NCBI GenBank assembly: GCA_016192035.1
Contig: JACPUW010000018.1
Span: forward strand, 1 to 64,000
Direction of reading: 5' to 3'
DNA: 64,000 nt
Origin: Bacteroidota bacterium
GTDB lineage: Bacteria; Bacteroidota; Bacteroidia; CAILMK01; JACPUW01
The position numbers and the translations under genes were made by a program. This document shows, in pieces, positions 1 to 7,139 of the stretch (position 1 is its first letter; each line of letters opens with the position of its first letter). Under the pieces are notes generated by a model. That model worked only from the letters and a program-made list of their open reading frames with translations, searched no databases and was not told where the DNA came from.

Positions 1-250
1 ACGTAACCACCTACTTTTGACATCACTTTTTGCGCTTACGAGGCTTCATCATTGGTTCACTTTCGTTCAGCTCATTGCATTTGCACCTACAGAAATTCTA
101 ATTTCCGTTTTTCCTTATCGCTCACCACAATGCAGTTTCCTTGCAATGCGGCATAAGGTGGTTTAATAACTATTCCTGAAAATCGTTATTGAGAGGCCTA
201 CTCTCATCTGTTTTAAAGCATCAGCGGCCTAAGGCCGCTATTCAAGTCAC
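1..250. other. Unresolved AT-rich left flank of the cassette array
   Basis: No intact gene is seen. On the minus strand two short open stretches lie in different frames. One reads IVIKPPYAALQGNC and ends KLEFL-stop. The other ends in a basic tail, MMKPRKRKK-stop, near position 44. They could be pieces of one frameshifted gene, perhaps an old cassette gene or a transposase tail. I cannot assign a family, and chance open frames are possible. The stretch lies on the distal side of the first attC-like element, where the next cassette of the array would be expected. Confidence 0.3.
223..239. repeat. Short perfect palindrome (8-bp arms)
   Basis: AGCGGCCT-A-AGGCCGCT has two perfect 8-bp arms around one base. 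It sits just outside the leftmost attC-like element, in otherwise AT-rich sequence. Its role is unknown. It could be a hairpin or terminator remnant, or a protein-binding site. Confidence 0.5.
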
Positions 251-379
251 ACACGTTTTGCAGCTACCCGAAGGTGGCGATTTCGAAGCACTTCACTGTC
301 AACCAAGCAAAAACTTTGATAGAAGCACAAAGCTTGATTTAACCACTGAACCGCCACTTTTGGGTAGGTGCTGTTATGC
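251..379 (-). repeat. attC-like element 1
   Basis: An imperfect palindrome of about 128 bp. The left arm (TTTTGCAGCTACCCGAAGGT) pairs with the right arm (CCACTTTTGGGTAGGTGCTG). The right end is GTTATGCAC. Read on the minus strand this gives GTGCATAAC directly behind the stop of the gene at 389-1030, as an R''-type core. The left core is degenerate: CACACG replaces the TAACG seen in the others. It is about 96% identical to the element at 3127-3264, with roughly five differences by eye. Confidence 0.8.
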
Positions 380-388
380 ACAGTAGTT

Positions 389-1030
389 CTATATACCATA
401 ATTGTCACAAAGTTTTCTAAGAAGTCCTTTTCTATCTGTCTCTGCTTGTTCAAATTCTTTTTCGTCAACGCCTATTTTGTAATTGTCAAACATATAGAAA
501 TAACTACAACAATGATAACAATCAAGCTTTTGAATATTGCTTAGTCCCTTCTCAAGAATTGCAATTGTATTTTCTATCCCTTTTTTCTTCACTGTCAATT
601 GGTAAAACCTTTTGTCAATTGGATAATGCCATTTCTCAAAAGATATCAGTCCTGGTGACAAGCAATTTATTGCACTATCAAGTTCTCCAATAAATTCATA
701 CGCAAAAGAATACTTCAAGAGTTTGTCAAGCTTATATTCCCAATAGTCATTTGCATCTGAATAAATATTTTCTCTTTGTTTTTCATTAAATGTCCCACGA
801 AAACTTAATGCTATACGATAATATTTTTCTGCTTCAATGCTATCTCCGATGTTTAACTTATTTTCAGCTATTTTCCAATTCTTATCAAAATATGTCTGGT
901 TGGGTTGAAATGGATTTAAAAATAAAATACGGTCTTGCCCCGATTTTATATAAGTGAATTTCGCAAAGTAAAATATCGTCAGTCCAACTATCAGAATAAT
1001 TGTCAAGGTTATCTTGGCGATGGCTTTCAT
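389..1030 (-). CDS. Membrane-anchored hypothetical protein (cassette gene)
   Basis: Encodes 213 aa of no family I recognise. The start at 1030 (MKAIAKITLT) is chosen because the longer frame runs into the attC-like element, and because this start gives a clean N-terminal hydrophobic helix (about residues 5-25) before a soluble domain. That layout suggests a membrane anchor or uncleaved signal. The soluble part is helical in appearance, with possible TPR-like stretches (AEKYYRIALSF; ENTIAILEKGL), so a protein-protein interaction role is conceivable but not shown. A CYHCCSY cysteine cluster lies near residue 180. The gene is AT-rich and fills cassette 255-1044, with its start about 10 bp from one element and its stop about 10 bp from the next. 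The same tight packing is seen for every gene in this array. Confidence 0.75.
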   Translation of the reverse strand: MKAIAKITLTIILIVGLTIFYFAKFTYIKSGQDRILFLNPFQPNQTYFDKNWKIAENKLNIGDSIEAEKYYRIALSFRGTFNEKQRENIYSDANDYWEYKLDKLLKYSFAYEFIGELDSAINCLSPGLISFEKWHYPIDKRFYQLTVKKKGIENTIAILEKGLSNIQKLDCYHCCSYFYMFDNYKIGVDEKEFEQAETDRKGLLRKLCDNYGI

Positions 1031-1038
1031 ACTATTGT

Positions 1039-1171
1039 GCATAACGTTTTCGGGCTTTGCGTTCGGGCGGGTTTCGGAGCACAAAACTGTCTGCCAGCAC
1101 TACACTTGAATAGAAGCACAAAACTCCAAGTTTGCACGTCACCCCGCCTGACGCAAAACCCGTGTTAGCGG
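1039..1171 (-). repeat. attC-like element 2
   Basis: Begins ATAACGTT and ends GTGTTAGCGG. The inner arms CGGGCTTTGCG and CGCAAAACCCG, and GGCGGGT and ACCCCGCC, are inverted repeats with unpaired bases, as in attC hairpins. The middle holds the shared motifs GGAGCACAAAACTGTC and TAGAAGCACAAA. The left core TTATGCAC is complementary to the end of the cassette at 255-1044. The right core GTTAGCGGT matches the far end of the next cassette. Confidence 0.85.
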
Positions 1172-1189
1172 TTCGCCCTTCTTGTTTCG

Positions 1190-2071
1190 TCATATGATTT
1201 TGTTTACATCAATGTCATACCCTGCCGCTTTTAATTCTTTAGCCAAACTAATTTTCCAATACTCTGAACTGTCTATTTCTAAGTATAATAGTCCGTAAAG
1301 GTCACTTGGTAATTCAACGCCTTTTGTATAAAGTGGGCAAACTTTATTTCTTCCTAATTTCCCTATAAAATATCCGAGTTCAAGTATCACATTTTGTCTT
1401 GCTCGTGGATTTAAATTTTCATCTTTCTTTGCCTTTCCAAGGTCGTCATCTGTAAGCAATATGATTGCAAAACCTACATTTGAATGTTCTTCAAATTTTT
1501 CAATGATTGTTTTTCCAGAATTTGCTTGTTCGTGTAGAATTATTGGATTTAAGCCAAGTTTTTCCAATGTCCTTGCAATATTTATTTTTACTTCATTATT
1601 GTGTCCGTGAACAATAAACACATTATTGTTGCTTATATCTTCTGAACTCGTTGTCGAATTTGAAACAACTTTGTCAGGAACTTCGGATTTAATAAGCTCA
1701 ACTTTTGCAACAAGCTGTTTCAAGTTGTTTATTTTGTTTTGAACCTTGTCTTTAAACTCTTTCAGTTCGTCTCTTTGTCTGTTGCCACCAACTACCAACC
1801 CGAAGAATTGGTTAACTCTATCATAGTCAGTTTTATATTCGTTGTATTCGTTATTAAATGATTGTTTAAGAAGTTCCGAATTATAGTCGTCCCAGTCATA
1901 ATAATTTTGTTTTGCTTCTTCAAGCTGGGGTCTTGTCTGAATTTGTCTATTTAAAATTTCTTCTGCTATTTGAATTCTATTAGCTAGAACGTCTTTAAAA
2001 TAGTCCTTTCCAACAACTAAAAGTGTCGGTTGTTTTAATGGTTCTGTCTGTTTTGGTTTTCTTGTTGCCAT
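1190..2071 (-). CDS. TIR-like (predicted nucleotide-binding, PF10137-type) protein
   Basis: Encodes 293 aa. Residues 1-135 are charged and helical, probably a coiled-coil or sensing region. The C-terminal domain (about 149-285) matches the TIR-like predicted nucleotide-binding family: NNVFIVHGHN opens the Rossmann-like fold, followed by FAIILLTDDD and RARQNVILELGYFIGKLG. E231 in the VILELGYF motif is the likely catalytic glutamate. Characterised TIR relatives degrade NAD+ or sense nucleotide signals in anti-phage systems such as CBASS and Thoeris. No cyclase or ThsB-like partner lies next to it, so a stand-alone or differently triggered effector is inferred. The gene is the sole content of cassette 1045-2102. 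Its AT-rich composition suggests acquisition. Confidence 0.85.
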   Translation of the reverse strand: MATRKPKQTEPLKQPTLLVVGKDYFKDVLANRIQIAEEILNRQIQTRPQLEEAKQNYYDWDDYNSELLKQSFNNEYNEYKTDYDRVNQFFGLVVGGNRQRDELKEFKDKVQNKINNLKQLVAKVELIKSEVPDKVVSNSTTSSEDISNNNVFIVHGHNNEVKINIARTLEKLGLNPIILHEQANSGKTIIEKFEEHSNVGFAIILLTDDDLGKAKKDENLNPRARQNVILELGYFIGKLGRNKVCPLYTKGVELPSDLYGLLYLEIDSSEYWKISLAKELKAAGYDIDVNKII

Positions 2072-2093
2072 ATCTATTCTGTCTTTTTAGGGT

Positions 2094-2231
2094 GACCGCT
2101 AACGGTTTGGCGCTTGGCGCAGTGGCGGAATTCGGAGCACAAAACTGTCTATACACCACAAAAATTGATGCGAGGTAGAATGTTCAATTAACCACTTCAC
2201 CCGCCATTGAGCCAAACGCCTGTTAGCAACC
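2094..2231 (-). repeat. attC-like element 3
   Basis: Begins GCTAACGG and ends GCCTGTTAGCAACC. Arms GTTTGGCGCTTGGCG and CATTGAGCCAAACGCC, plus AGTGGCGG and CCGCCA, can pair. The middle contains GGAGCACAAAACTGTC, shared with element 2. The left core TTAGCGGT belongs to the cassette on its left. The right core GTTAGCAACC belongs to the cassette on its right. Confidence 0.85.
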
Positions 2232-2238
2232 GTAATTC

Positions 2239-3081
2239 TTAGTGTTTCGAAGTGTCTTGTCCTTTGCTGTATTTGATGTAAAATTTATCAGCCGAAACAT
2301 TCTTAAAATATTTTGTCATTGTCATACTTTTTTGTCCGCAATACTCATCATATTTTGATTCAAACATTTCGCTTTCTGGATAATTTGAAATTTCTGTTAC
2401 ATAAAATTCATTCTCAAATTTTATAAGGTTATCAGTCTGCCCTATGGTATAAGCAATTCTATTGCTGAAAACAAGAGGACTCTGTTCTTTTGAGAATGTC
2501 TTAGATTTAATCTGCTTTTTAGTTGGGTATTTAAATAAATCGCAATCTCTGAAAAATGAATCATTGATACTATATTCAGAAATAATCTTTGAAGTCTTTG
2601 ATGGAATACATACAATTTTTTCTTCATTGTAGGAAACTGAAAAACCTGAAGATGTCATTAACCCTACTGTATTAGTTGCTGAAATTCTATTCGTTTGAAT
2701 TAAATCCAAGTAATTTAATCCTGTTACTGATTTTGTTGCAGTTGTCCCACGAGAAGTATTTGCTCCTGAACTTGTCGAATTTGTAAAAACTCTATTTCTA
2801 TAGTAATTGTAAGAAACTCCGTTTAGAATAAAAAAACTTTCTTCCAAATTCAAGTAAATATTTTTGTCAGTTTTGTTAAAAAATTGGAACCCAATATTTC
2901 CACCTTCACCCCATAGGTTGTATGAAACCTTACAGTTTTCATCTTCATAAACTAAAAGGTTGTCCTTAACAACTAATTTGTCGGAAGGTGCTGTTTTATA
3001 AACTTGAAAATAAGATGTCGATACGCAAGATGTCAACATCATTGCAATTAATGCGGGTAAAAGGATTTTTTTGGTTTTCAT
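2239..3081 (-). CDS. Hypothetical lipoprotein (cassette gene)
   Basis: Encodes 280 aa with a lipoprotein signal: MKTKKILLP, a hydrophobic core, then MLTSC as lipobox with C19 as the lipidated residue. The mature part is rich in Ser, Asn, Tyr and Lys and reads as beta-rich. It has a low-complexity stretch NSTSSGANTSRGTT near residues 100-112. I recognise no family. It would sit in the inner or outer membrane facing the periplasm, or on the surface. It is the only gene of cassette 2103-3136, and its stop lies 10 bp from the attC-like element. Confidence 0.8.
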   Translation of the reverse strand: MKTKKILLPALIAMMLTSCVSTSYFQVYKTAPSDKLVVKDNLLVYEDENCKVSYNLWGEGGNIGFQFFNKTDKNIYLNLEESFFILNGVSYNYYRNRVFTNSTSSGANTSRGTTATKSVTGLNYLDLIQTNRISATNTVGLMTSSGFSVSYNEEKIVCIPSKTSKIISEYSINDSFFRDCDLFKYPTKKQIKSKTFSKEQSPLVFSNRIAYTIGQTDNLIKFENEFYVTEISNYPESEMFESKYDEYCGQKSMTMTKYFKNVSADKFYIKYSKGQDTSKH

Positions 3082-3126
3082 TGTTGATTTTATTTAAGTT
3101 AATAATGATGTGTTTCAGTTTTATTA

Positions 3127-3264
3127 TGGTTGCTAACGTTTTGCAGCTACCCGAAGGTGGCGATTTAGAAGCACTTCACTGTCAACCAAGCACAAACTTT
3201 GATAGAAGCACAGGGCTTGATTTAACCACTGAACCGCCACTTTTGGGTAGGTGTTGTTATGGGC
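3127..3264 (-). repeat. attC-like element 4
   Basis: Begins GGTTGCTAACGTTTTGCAG and ends GGTGTTGTTATGGGC. It has the same arm sequences as element 1 and differs from it at about five positions. Unlike element 1 it keeps the TAACG core. The left core (TTAGCAACC on the minus strand) matches the end of cassette 2103-3136. The right core (GTTATGGGC) matches the far end of cassette 3137-5060. Confidence 0.85.
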
Positions 3265-3274
3265 TGGGCATCGG

Positions 3275-4207
3275 TTATTCAATCAACTTAACGTCTTTGG
3301 CGATTTGCTCCCCCTTGTCATTTTTGGTTATACTAAATGATACTTTGTCACCGACTTCTAAGTCATTGAAATCTGTATCAATTAGGCTTGTAAAATGAAA
3401 AAATAGATTATTTGGAGGGTATTTAATGAAACCAAAACCTCCTTTGAGAGTTAAAATCTCGCTTGAATTGATTTTCTCAGTAGTTGAATCTGTTTTTACT
3501 TGTGATGTTCCTTCAGGTTTCTTAAAAACACGGTCTTTATTTTGTGGGACGAATAGGTTGTTAATCAATGGTTCGTTTTTTCTAACTCTGTTATCTATAA
3601 CTTCATGCATTGCAACTGGATAGGTCACTTCTTCTAATAAATCTTGGGAAGTTCTTGTTACCATTTCCTTACCATAGTTGTTTGTGTATTCAAAATCCCA
3701 GCTCAGCACCATGACTCTAGTGCCAAGAGTGTTTAGTTTTCGGATTAGAGGAACATAATCCCCATCTGATGCAATAAGAACAAGAACATTAAATCGTTTG
3801 TAGAATGCGAGTTCAAATGCTTCCAAAGCTAGCCAAACATCTATACCTTTTTCGTGCCTTACTCCGCTTTGGGAAGTTTTTACTGGCAAATAGTGAGTTG
3901 TTACACCTTCTGAGCTAAGAATATCATCAAACATTCTATCGTAGAAAAGTGAATTTCCTTGTTGAGATGCCTCTTGAGCATTTAATCTGCCTCTGAAATA
4001 ATGTGCATCTACTATTTGGCAAAGTCTCTCATCAGTGCCTTCTTGTTGAGCTACTTGGTTTCTTATAAAATGATGTAAACCAGAAATACTTATTCTGCTT
4101 TTTCTTTCATGGAAGTAGTTGTAAAAGTTACTCACATGAAGAAAGTAGTTTCCATCATAGAATACTCCGATTCTAGTAAGGCTTAGGTCTTTGTTGTTTG
4201 CGGTCAT
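3275..4207 (-). CDS. NYN-domain ribonuclease with C-terminal cold-shock domain
   Basis: Encodes 310 aa. The N-terminal NYN (PIN-like) domain spans about residues 12-190. Acidic residues expected to bind metal appear in GVFYDGNYF (D18), KGIDVWLALEA and LIASDGDYVPL. A linker leads to a cold-shock-type OB fold in the last 65 residues, with its two RNA-binding strands visible as GGFGFIKY and LFFHF. The protein is therefore best read as a metal-dependent RNase brought to single-stranded RNA by the OB fold. It is transcribed just downstream of another NYN gene (8 bp between 4213 and 4207 ends, same strand), and the two share cassette 3137-5060. Pairing of two NYN nucleases with different RNA-binding modules suggests joint action on RNA. 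The target is unknown. Confidence 0.85.
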   Translation of the reverse strand: MTANNKDLSLTRIGVFYDGNYFLHVSNFYNYFHERKSRISISGLHHFIRNQVAQQEGTDERLCQIVDAHYFRGRLNAQEASQQGNSLFYDRMFDDILSSEGVTTHYLPVKTSQSGVRHEKGIDVWLALEAFELAFYKRFNVLVLIASDGDYVPLIRKLNTLGTRVMVLSWDFEYTNNYGKEMVTRTSQDLLEEVTYPVAMHEVIDNRVRKNEPLINNLFVPQNKDRVFKKPEGTSQVKTDSTTEKINSSEILTLKGGFGFIKYPPNNLFFHFTSLIDTDFNDLEVGDKVSFSITKNDKGEQIAKDVKLIE

Positions 4208-4212
4208 CTTTA

Positions 4213-5004
4213 TTATTTTATTTTTACGAATACATGTTTAATGTTGGCTTTTCCAGTAACTCTTTCATCAACTTCAATTGATGATATGCTTTTAACCAAT
4301 GGCACCAATTTAGTAAACCCATAGTTCCTAGAATCAAAATTAGATTTTTTCTTCAGAAGTAAATTCCCTACTTCAGCAAGCGAAGCCCAACCACTTTCAT
4401 CTGCTAAGTCTGTTATAGTATTTGTCAAAAGTTTAATTGCTTCTTCATCAATTTTGCTCACATTGGAGTTAGATGGAGTCGAAATTGTTTGCTTATTCTC
4501 TTTAGTTTTATTCGATTTTGAGGTAGGTGCCACAACTAGACCATCTCCAATTGTGCTAAGGACTTCGATATAAATAAACTTGTTACACGCAGATACGAAA
4601 GGGTTGGGCGTTTGCTTTTTCCCTAAACCAAATACTTTCATTCCTGCTTCTCTAAGTCTTGAGGCAAGTCTAGTAAAGTCACTATCACTGGAAACGAGGA
4701 AAAATCCCTCAACACGTCCGGTGTATAAAATATCCATTGCATCTATTATCATGGCCGAATCCGTTGCGTTCTTTCCAGTGGTATAAGCATACTGTTGTAT
4801 CGGGATGATGGAATTATCTAATAGGACTTTCTTCCAATGGTCTAGATTTGGCTTTGTCCAATCACCATAAATTCTTTTATAGGTAGGAGTGCCATATTTG
4901 GCTATTTCTTCAAGCATTTCACGAATATTGGCACTTGGGACATTGTCAGCATCGATTAAGACTGCTAATTTAATGTCGATGCTTGTTTCAATTGAAGTAT
5001 TCAT
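4213..5004 (-). CDS. NYN-domain ribonuclease with LOTUS/OST-HTH-like C-terminus
   Basis: Encodes 263 aa. The NYN domain covers about residues 10-150: LAVLIDADNVP carries D18 and D20, ATDSAMIIDAMDIL and FFLVSSDSDFTRLASRL complete the acidic site, followed by the typical GMKVFGLG strand. A Ser/Thr/Lys-rich linker leads to a winged-helix-like C-terminus (about 185-263, with DESGWASLAEVGNLLLKK and DSRNYGFTKLVPLV) that fits the OST-HTH/LOTUS family, an RNA-binding domain often fused to NYN in bacteria. It is the first gene of its cassette. The companion gene at 3275-4207 follows directly. The RNase role is family knowledge; the partnership is inferred. Confidence 0.85.
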   Translation of the reverse strand: MNTSIETSIDIKLAVLIDADNVPSANIREMLEEIAKYGTPTYKRIYGDWTKPNLDHWKKVLLDNSIIPIQQYAYTTGKNATDSAMIIDAMDILYTGRVEGFFLVSSDSDFTRLASRLREAGMKVFGLGKKQTPNPFVSACNKFIYIEVLSTIGDGLVVAPTSKSNKTKENKQTISTPSNSNVSKIDEEAIKLLTNTITDLADESGWASLAEVGNLLLKKKSNFDSRNYGFTKLVPLVKSISSIEVDERVTGKANIKHVFVKIK

Positions 5005-5052
5005 AGTAATGATTAATTGGTTATCTCAGTTAATTGTTGTCGTTTTTGCCTT

Positions 5053-5188
5053 GCCCATAACGTTCGGCCGCTTTGCGAAGGCGGGGATTTTCAGCACTAA
5101 ACTTCATTAAATGCACAAAGCTTGGATTTAGCACTTCTCTGTCATAGAAGGACGAAACCCCCGCTTTTGCAAAACGGCTGTTGGCGGT
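5053..5188 (-). repeat. attC-like element 5
   Basis: Begins CCCATAACGTTCGGCCGCTTTGCG and ends ACGGCTGTTGGCGGTTCG. Arms CGGCCGCTTTGCGAAGGCGG and CCGCTTTTGCAAAACGGCTG pair with bulges. The interior has CAGCAC and TGCACAAAGC, echoing the GCACAAA motif of the other elements. The left core TTATGGGC matches the end of cassette 3137-5060. The right core GTTGGCGGT matches the start of cassette 5061-8256. Confidence 0.85.
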
Positions 5189-5201
5189 TCGTTGTTCTTT
5201 G

Positions 5202-7127
5202 TCAGTCGAATTTAAGTTGTCCATTGTCAATTAGTTCTGCATACATTGTTGCACCTTTTTTAGTTATTTTTATTCTGTCTTGCAATTGACTATTTATAAG
5301 GTTTTCAACGTCTCCATTTGTCTTGAAGCTTTTGGAAAGGCTTTTTAAGTCAGCAAGTTTCAATTTCTTTTTCAACTCTACTTGTTCAAGAATTTGACTA
5401 CCTAAAACTGAAATTGTTGGTGTGTATTTTTCAGTTGGCTCATTTACAGTATTTGATTCGATTGATGAAGCCTTTAAATCTTCTTCAATTTGTTCCTTTT
5501 TTTCTTGCTCGGTCTTGCTTTGGGAGCTTTCAAATTCTATATGTCTTTCCGTTTTATTTTTTTGATATTCTCCAATTGTTTCAGAGTATGCGGAAATTAA
5601 TGTCTTAACATTTGATTTGTCTTCGGTAATAGATTCTGTTAAGGTCTTTGGGAGAATTGCTGCCCCATAAATGCTACCCCAAAGAGTGTAGTAAATTAAT
5701 GAGTGTTGAATTTCTTCTCTTTCATTGTTTTCAATGAACCTTAAGAAATCCCTACCTGATGTAAACAGAACAGCTATAGATTTTAAAACTTCGTTTGAAG
5801 TTCTTGAAATGTCAAAACCGCCCCTTAGGCTGTCAAATGATTTTAGTAATTCAACAAGATATTCCCGCTCTTTAGAACCGTCAAAATTGTCAATTGTGTC
5901 TTTAAAGTGTTTGGCAAGGTCAATGAGAATAGTTTTTCGATTAGTGAAAAAAGTTTCAAGGTCAGGGATGTTGTCAGTTTCAATGAAGAATTTCAAGCAT
6001 TGAAGCAAATATTTCTTTTCATTTTCTAAAAGACCTTCTGGAATAAATAGTTCCATTTTGTCATTTACAAAATGGGGTCTTACAAGTGACTCAAATGTTA
6101 GCTTGTTGGTTTTTCTTGATAGATTAATTTCATCTTCAATTTTATTTCTAACATCTGAAAATGCATTGTTGACTCTTTCAATATAGTTACTTGGATACTT
6201 TGAATTGAACTTTGAATTAATTGCTCTTTTTAGTTTTTCTAGCTTTAGTGAAAGTGGAAGTTCTGCCTTTGATGTTATAAGTAAACCTTCAATAAGAAGA
6301 TTAAATGCAGATATGCCAAATACTTTAGATTGTTTTAGGGTGTTTAGTAACTCAGATGTGAATGAAGAATTAGAACCTAACATTATAGCTTCTTCTAATT
6401 TTTCAACTGTTTCATAAGTCTTGAGTATTTTGTCAATTATTTCTAAAACCTGCTTTTTTTCAAATTCATTATTGTCCGAAACCTTGTTTAGAAACAATGA
6501 AAGGTTGTTATTCAAAAACCTTAGCAGAATTGAAATTTCTTGCCATTCTTTTGTCGTTAAATTTGTATAAGCAATTGAACTACCTAGAATAGCACCAAGT
6601 ATTCTGTTTAGTTTTCTTTCCTTATAGAAAGTCAAGGAATTGAAATTGTTATTAACGGTTGGAAATACTATTAATGGTATTTCATTGACGTAGCAATCTA
6701 CTTTTATAACTTCAGAATTTTGTTTCGCCAAAGCAGAATACTTTGTTTCTATACTCTTTAATGACTTAGCAAAGGTTTCATTGAGTTCTTTCTCTCTCCT
6801 GAACAATAATTTGAAGTTGTTAAACAGAAATACAGTATTATCAATTATTACATAATTGAGTCCATTTTCTGTAGTTTGCCATTTGCTTTCGGTTTTTTCA
6901 ATTTCAATTTCAATTAAGACTGGAAAGCCATAGTCCTTGTCAAGTTCTCGGTTGTGGAATATGGGTTTTTCATAGCCAACCAAAAAGTCTTCACATTCAT
7001 TTAAAAAGGTCGTTGTTGCCCTTTTGAAACTGTATTTTCTATTAGGATAAAAGGAACAGGGCGAAATTGATAGTGTTGTAAAAACACTATTGAAGTCGTT
7101 TGAATTGAACGGAATATATACTCTCAT
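5202..7127 (-). CDS. Large hypothetical protein paired with an SF1 helicase (cassette gene)
   Basis: Encodes 641 aa. I recognise no domain and see no signal peptide or membrane helix. The first 110 residues look like a mixed alpha/beta fold, the middle (about 110-520) is helical, and a charged linker near 540-580 (ERHIEFESSQSKTEQEKKEQ) leads to a C-terminal piece resembling a winged helix (KSLSKSFKTNGDVENLINS). It is downstream of the helicase gene, 12 bp apart on the same strand, in the same cassette (5061-8256). The pair is therefore probably one functional unit. Helicases coupled to an unknown large partner are common in phage-defence modules, but no direct evidence of that role is present here. 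Confidence 0.75.
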   Translation of the reverse strand: MRVYIPFNSNDFNSVFTTLSISPCSFYPNRKYSFKRATTTFLNECEDFLVGYEKPIFHNRELDKDYGFPVLIEIEIEKTESKWQTTENGLNYVIIDNTVFLFNNFKLLFRREKELNETFAKSLKSIETKYSALAKQNSEVIKVDCYVNEIPLIVFPTVNNNFNSLTFYKERKLNRILGAILGSSIAYTNLTTKEWQEISILLRFLNNNLSLFLNKVSDNNEFEKKQVLEIIDKILKTYETVEKLEEAIMLGSNSSFTSELLNTLKQSKVFGISAFNLLIEGLLITSKAELPLSLKLEKLKRAINSKFNSKYPSNYIERVNNAFSDVRNKIEDEINLSRKTNKLTFESLVRPHFVNDKMELFIPEGLLENEKKYLLQCLKFFIETDNIPDLETFFTNRKTILIDLAKHFKDTIDNFDGSKEREYLVELLKSFDSLRGGFDISRTSNEVLKSIAVLFTSGRDFLRFIENNEREEIQHSLIYYTLWGSIYGAAILPKTLTESITEDKSNVKTLISAYSETIGEYQKNKTERHIEFESSQSKTEQEKKEQIEEDLKASSIESNTVNEPTEKYTPTISVLGSQILEQVELKKKLKLADLKSLSKSFKTNGDVENLINSQLQDRIKITKKGATMYAELIDNGQLKFD

Positions 7128-7139
7128 TTTGTCATTTCT

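Noticed and set aside
935-1168. ORFs inside the attC-like elements (also 2988-3398, 5030-5230, 189-386)
   Set aside because: They arise from the palindromic elements and have no homology to known proteins; the recurring short peptides (e.g. LQLPEGGD) are repeats of the DNA element.
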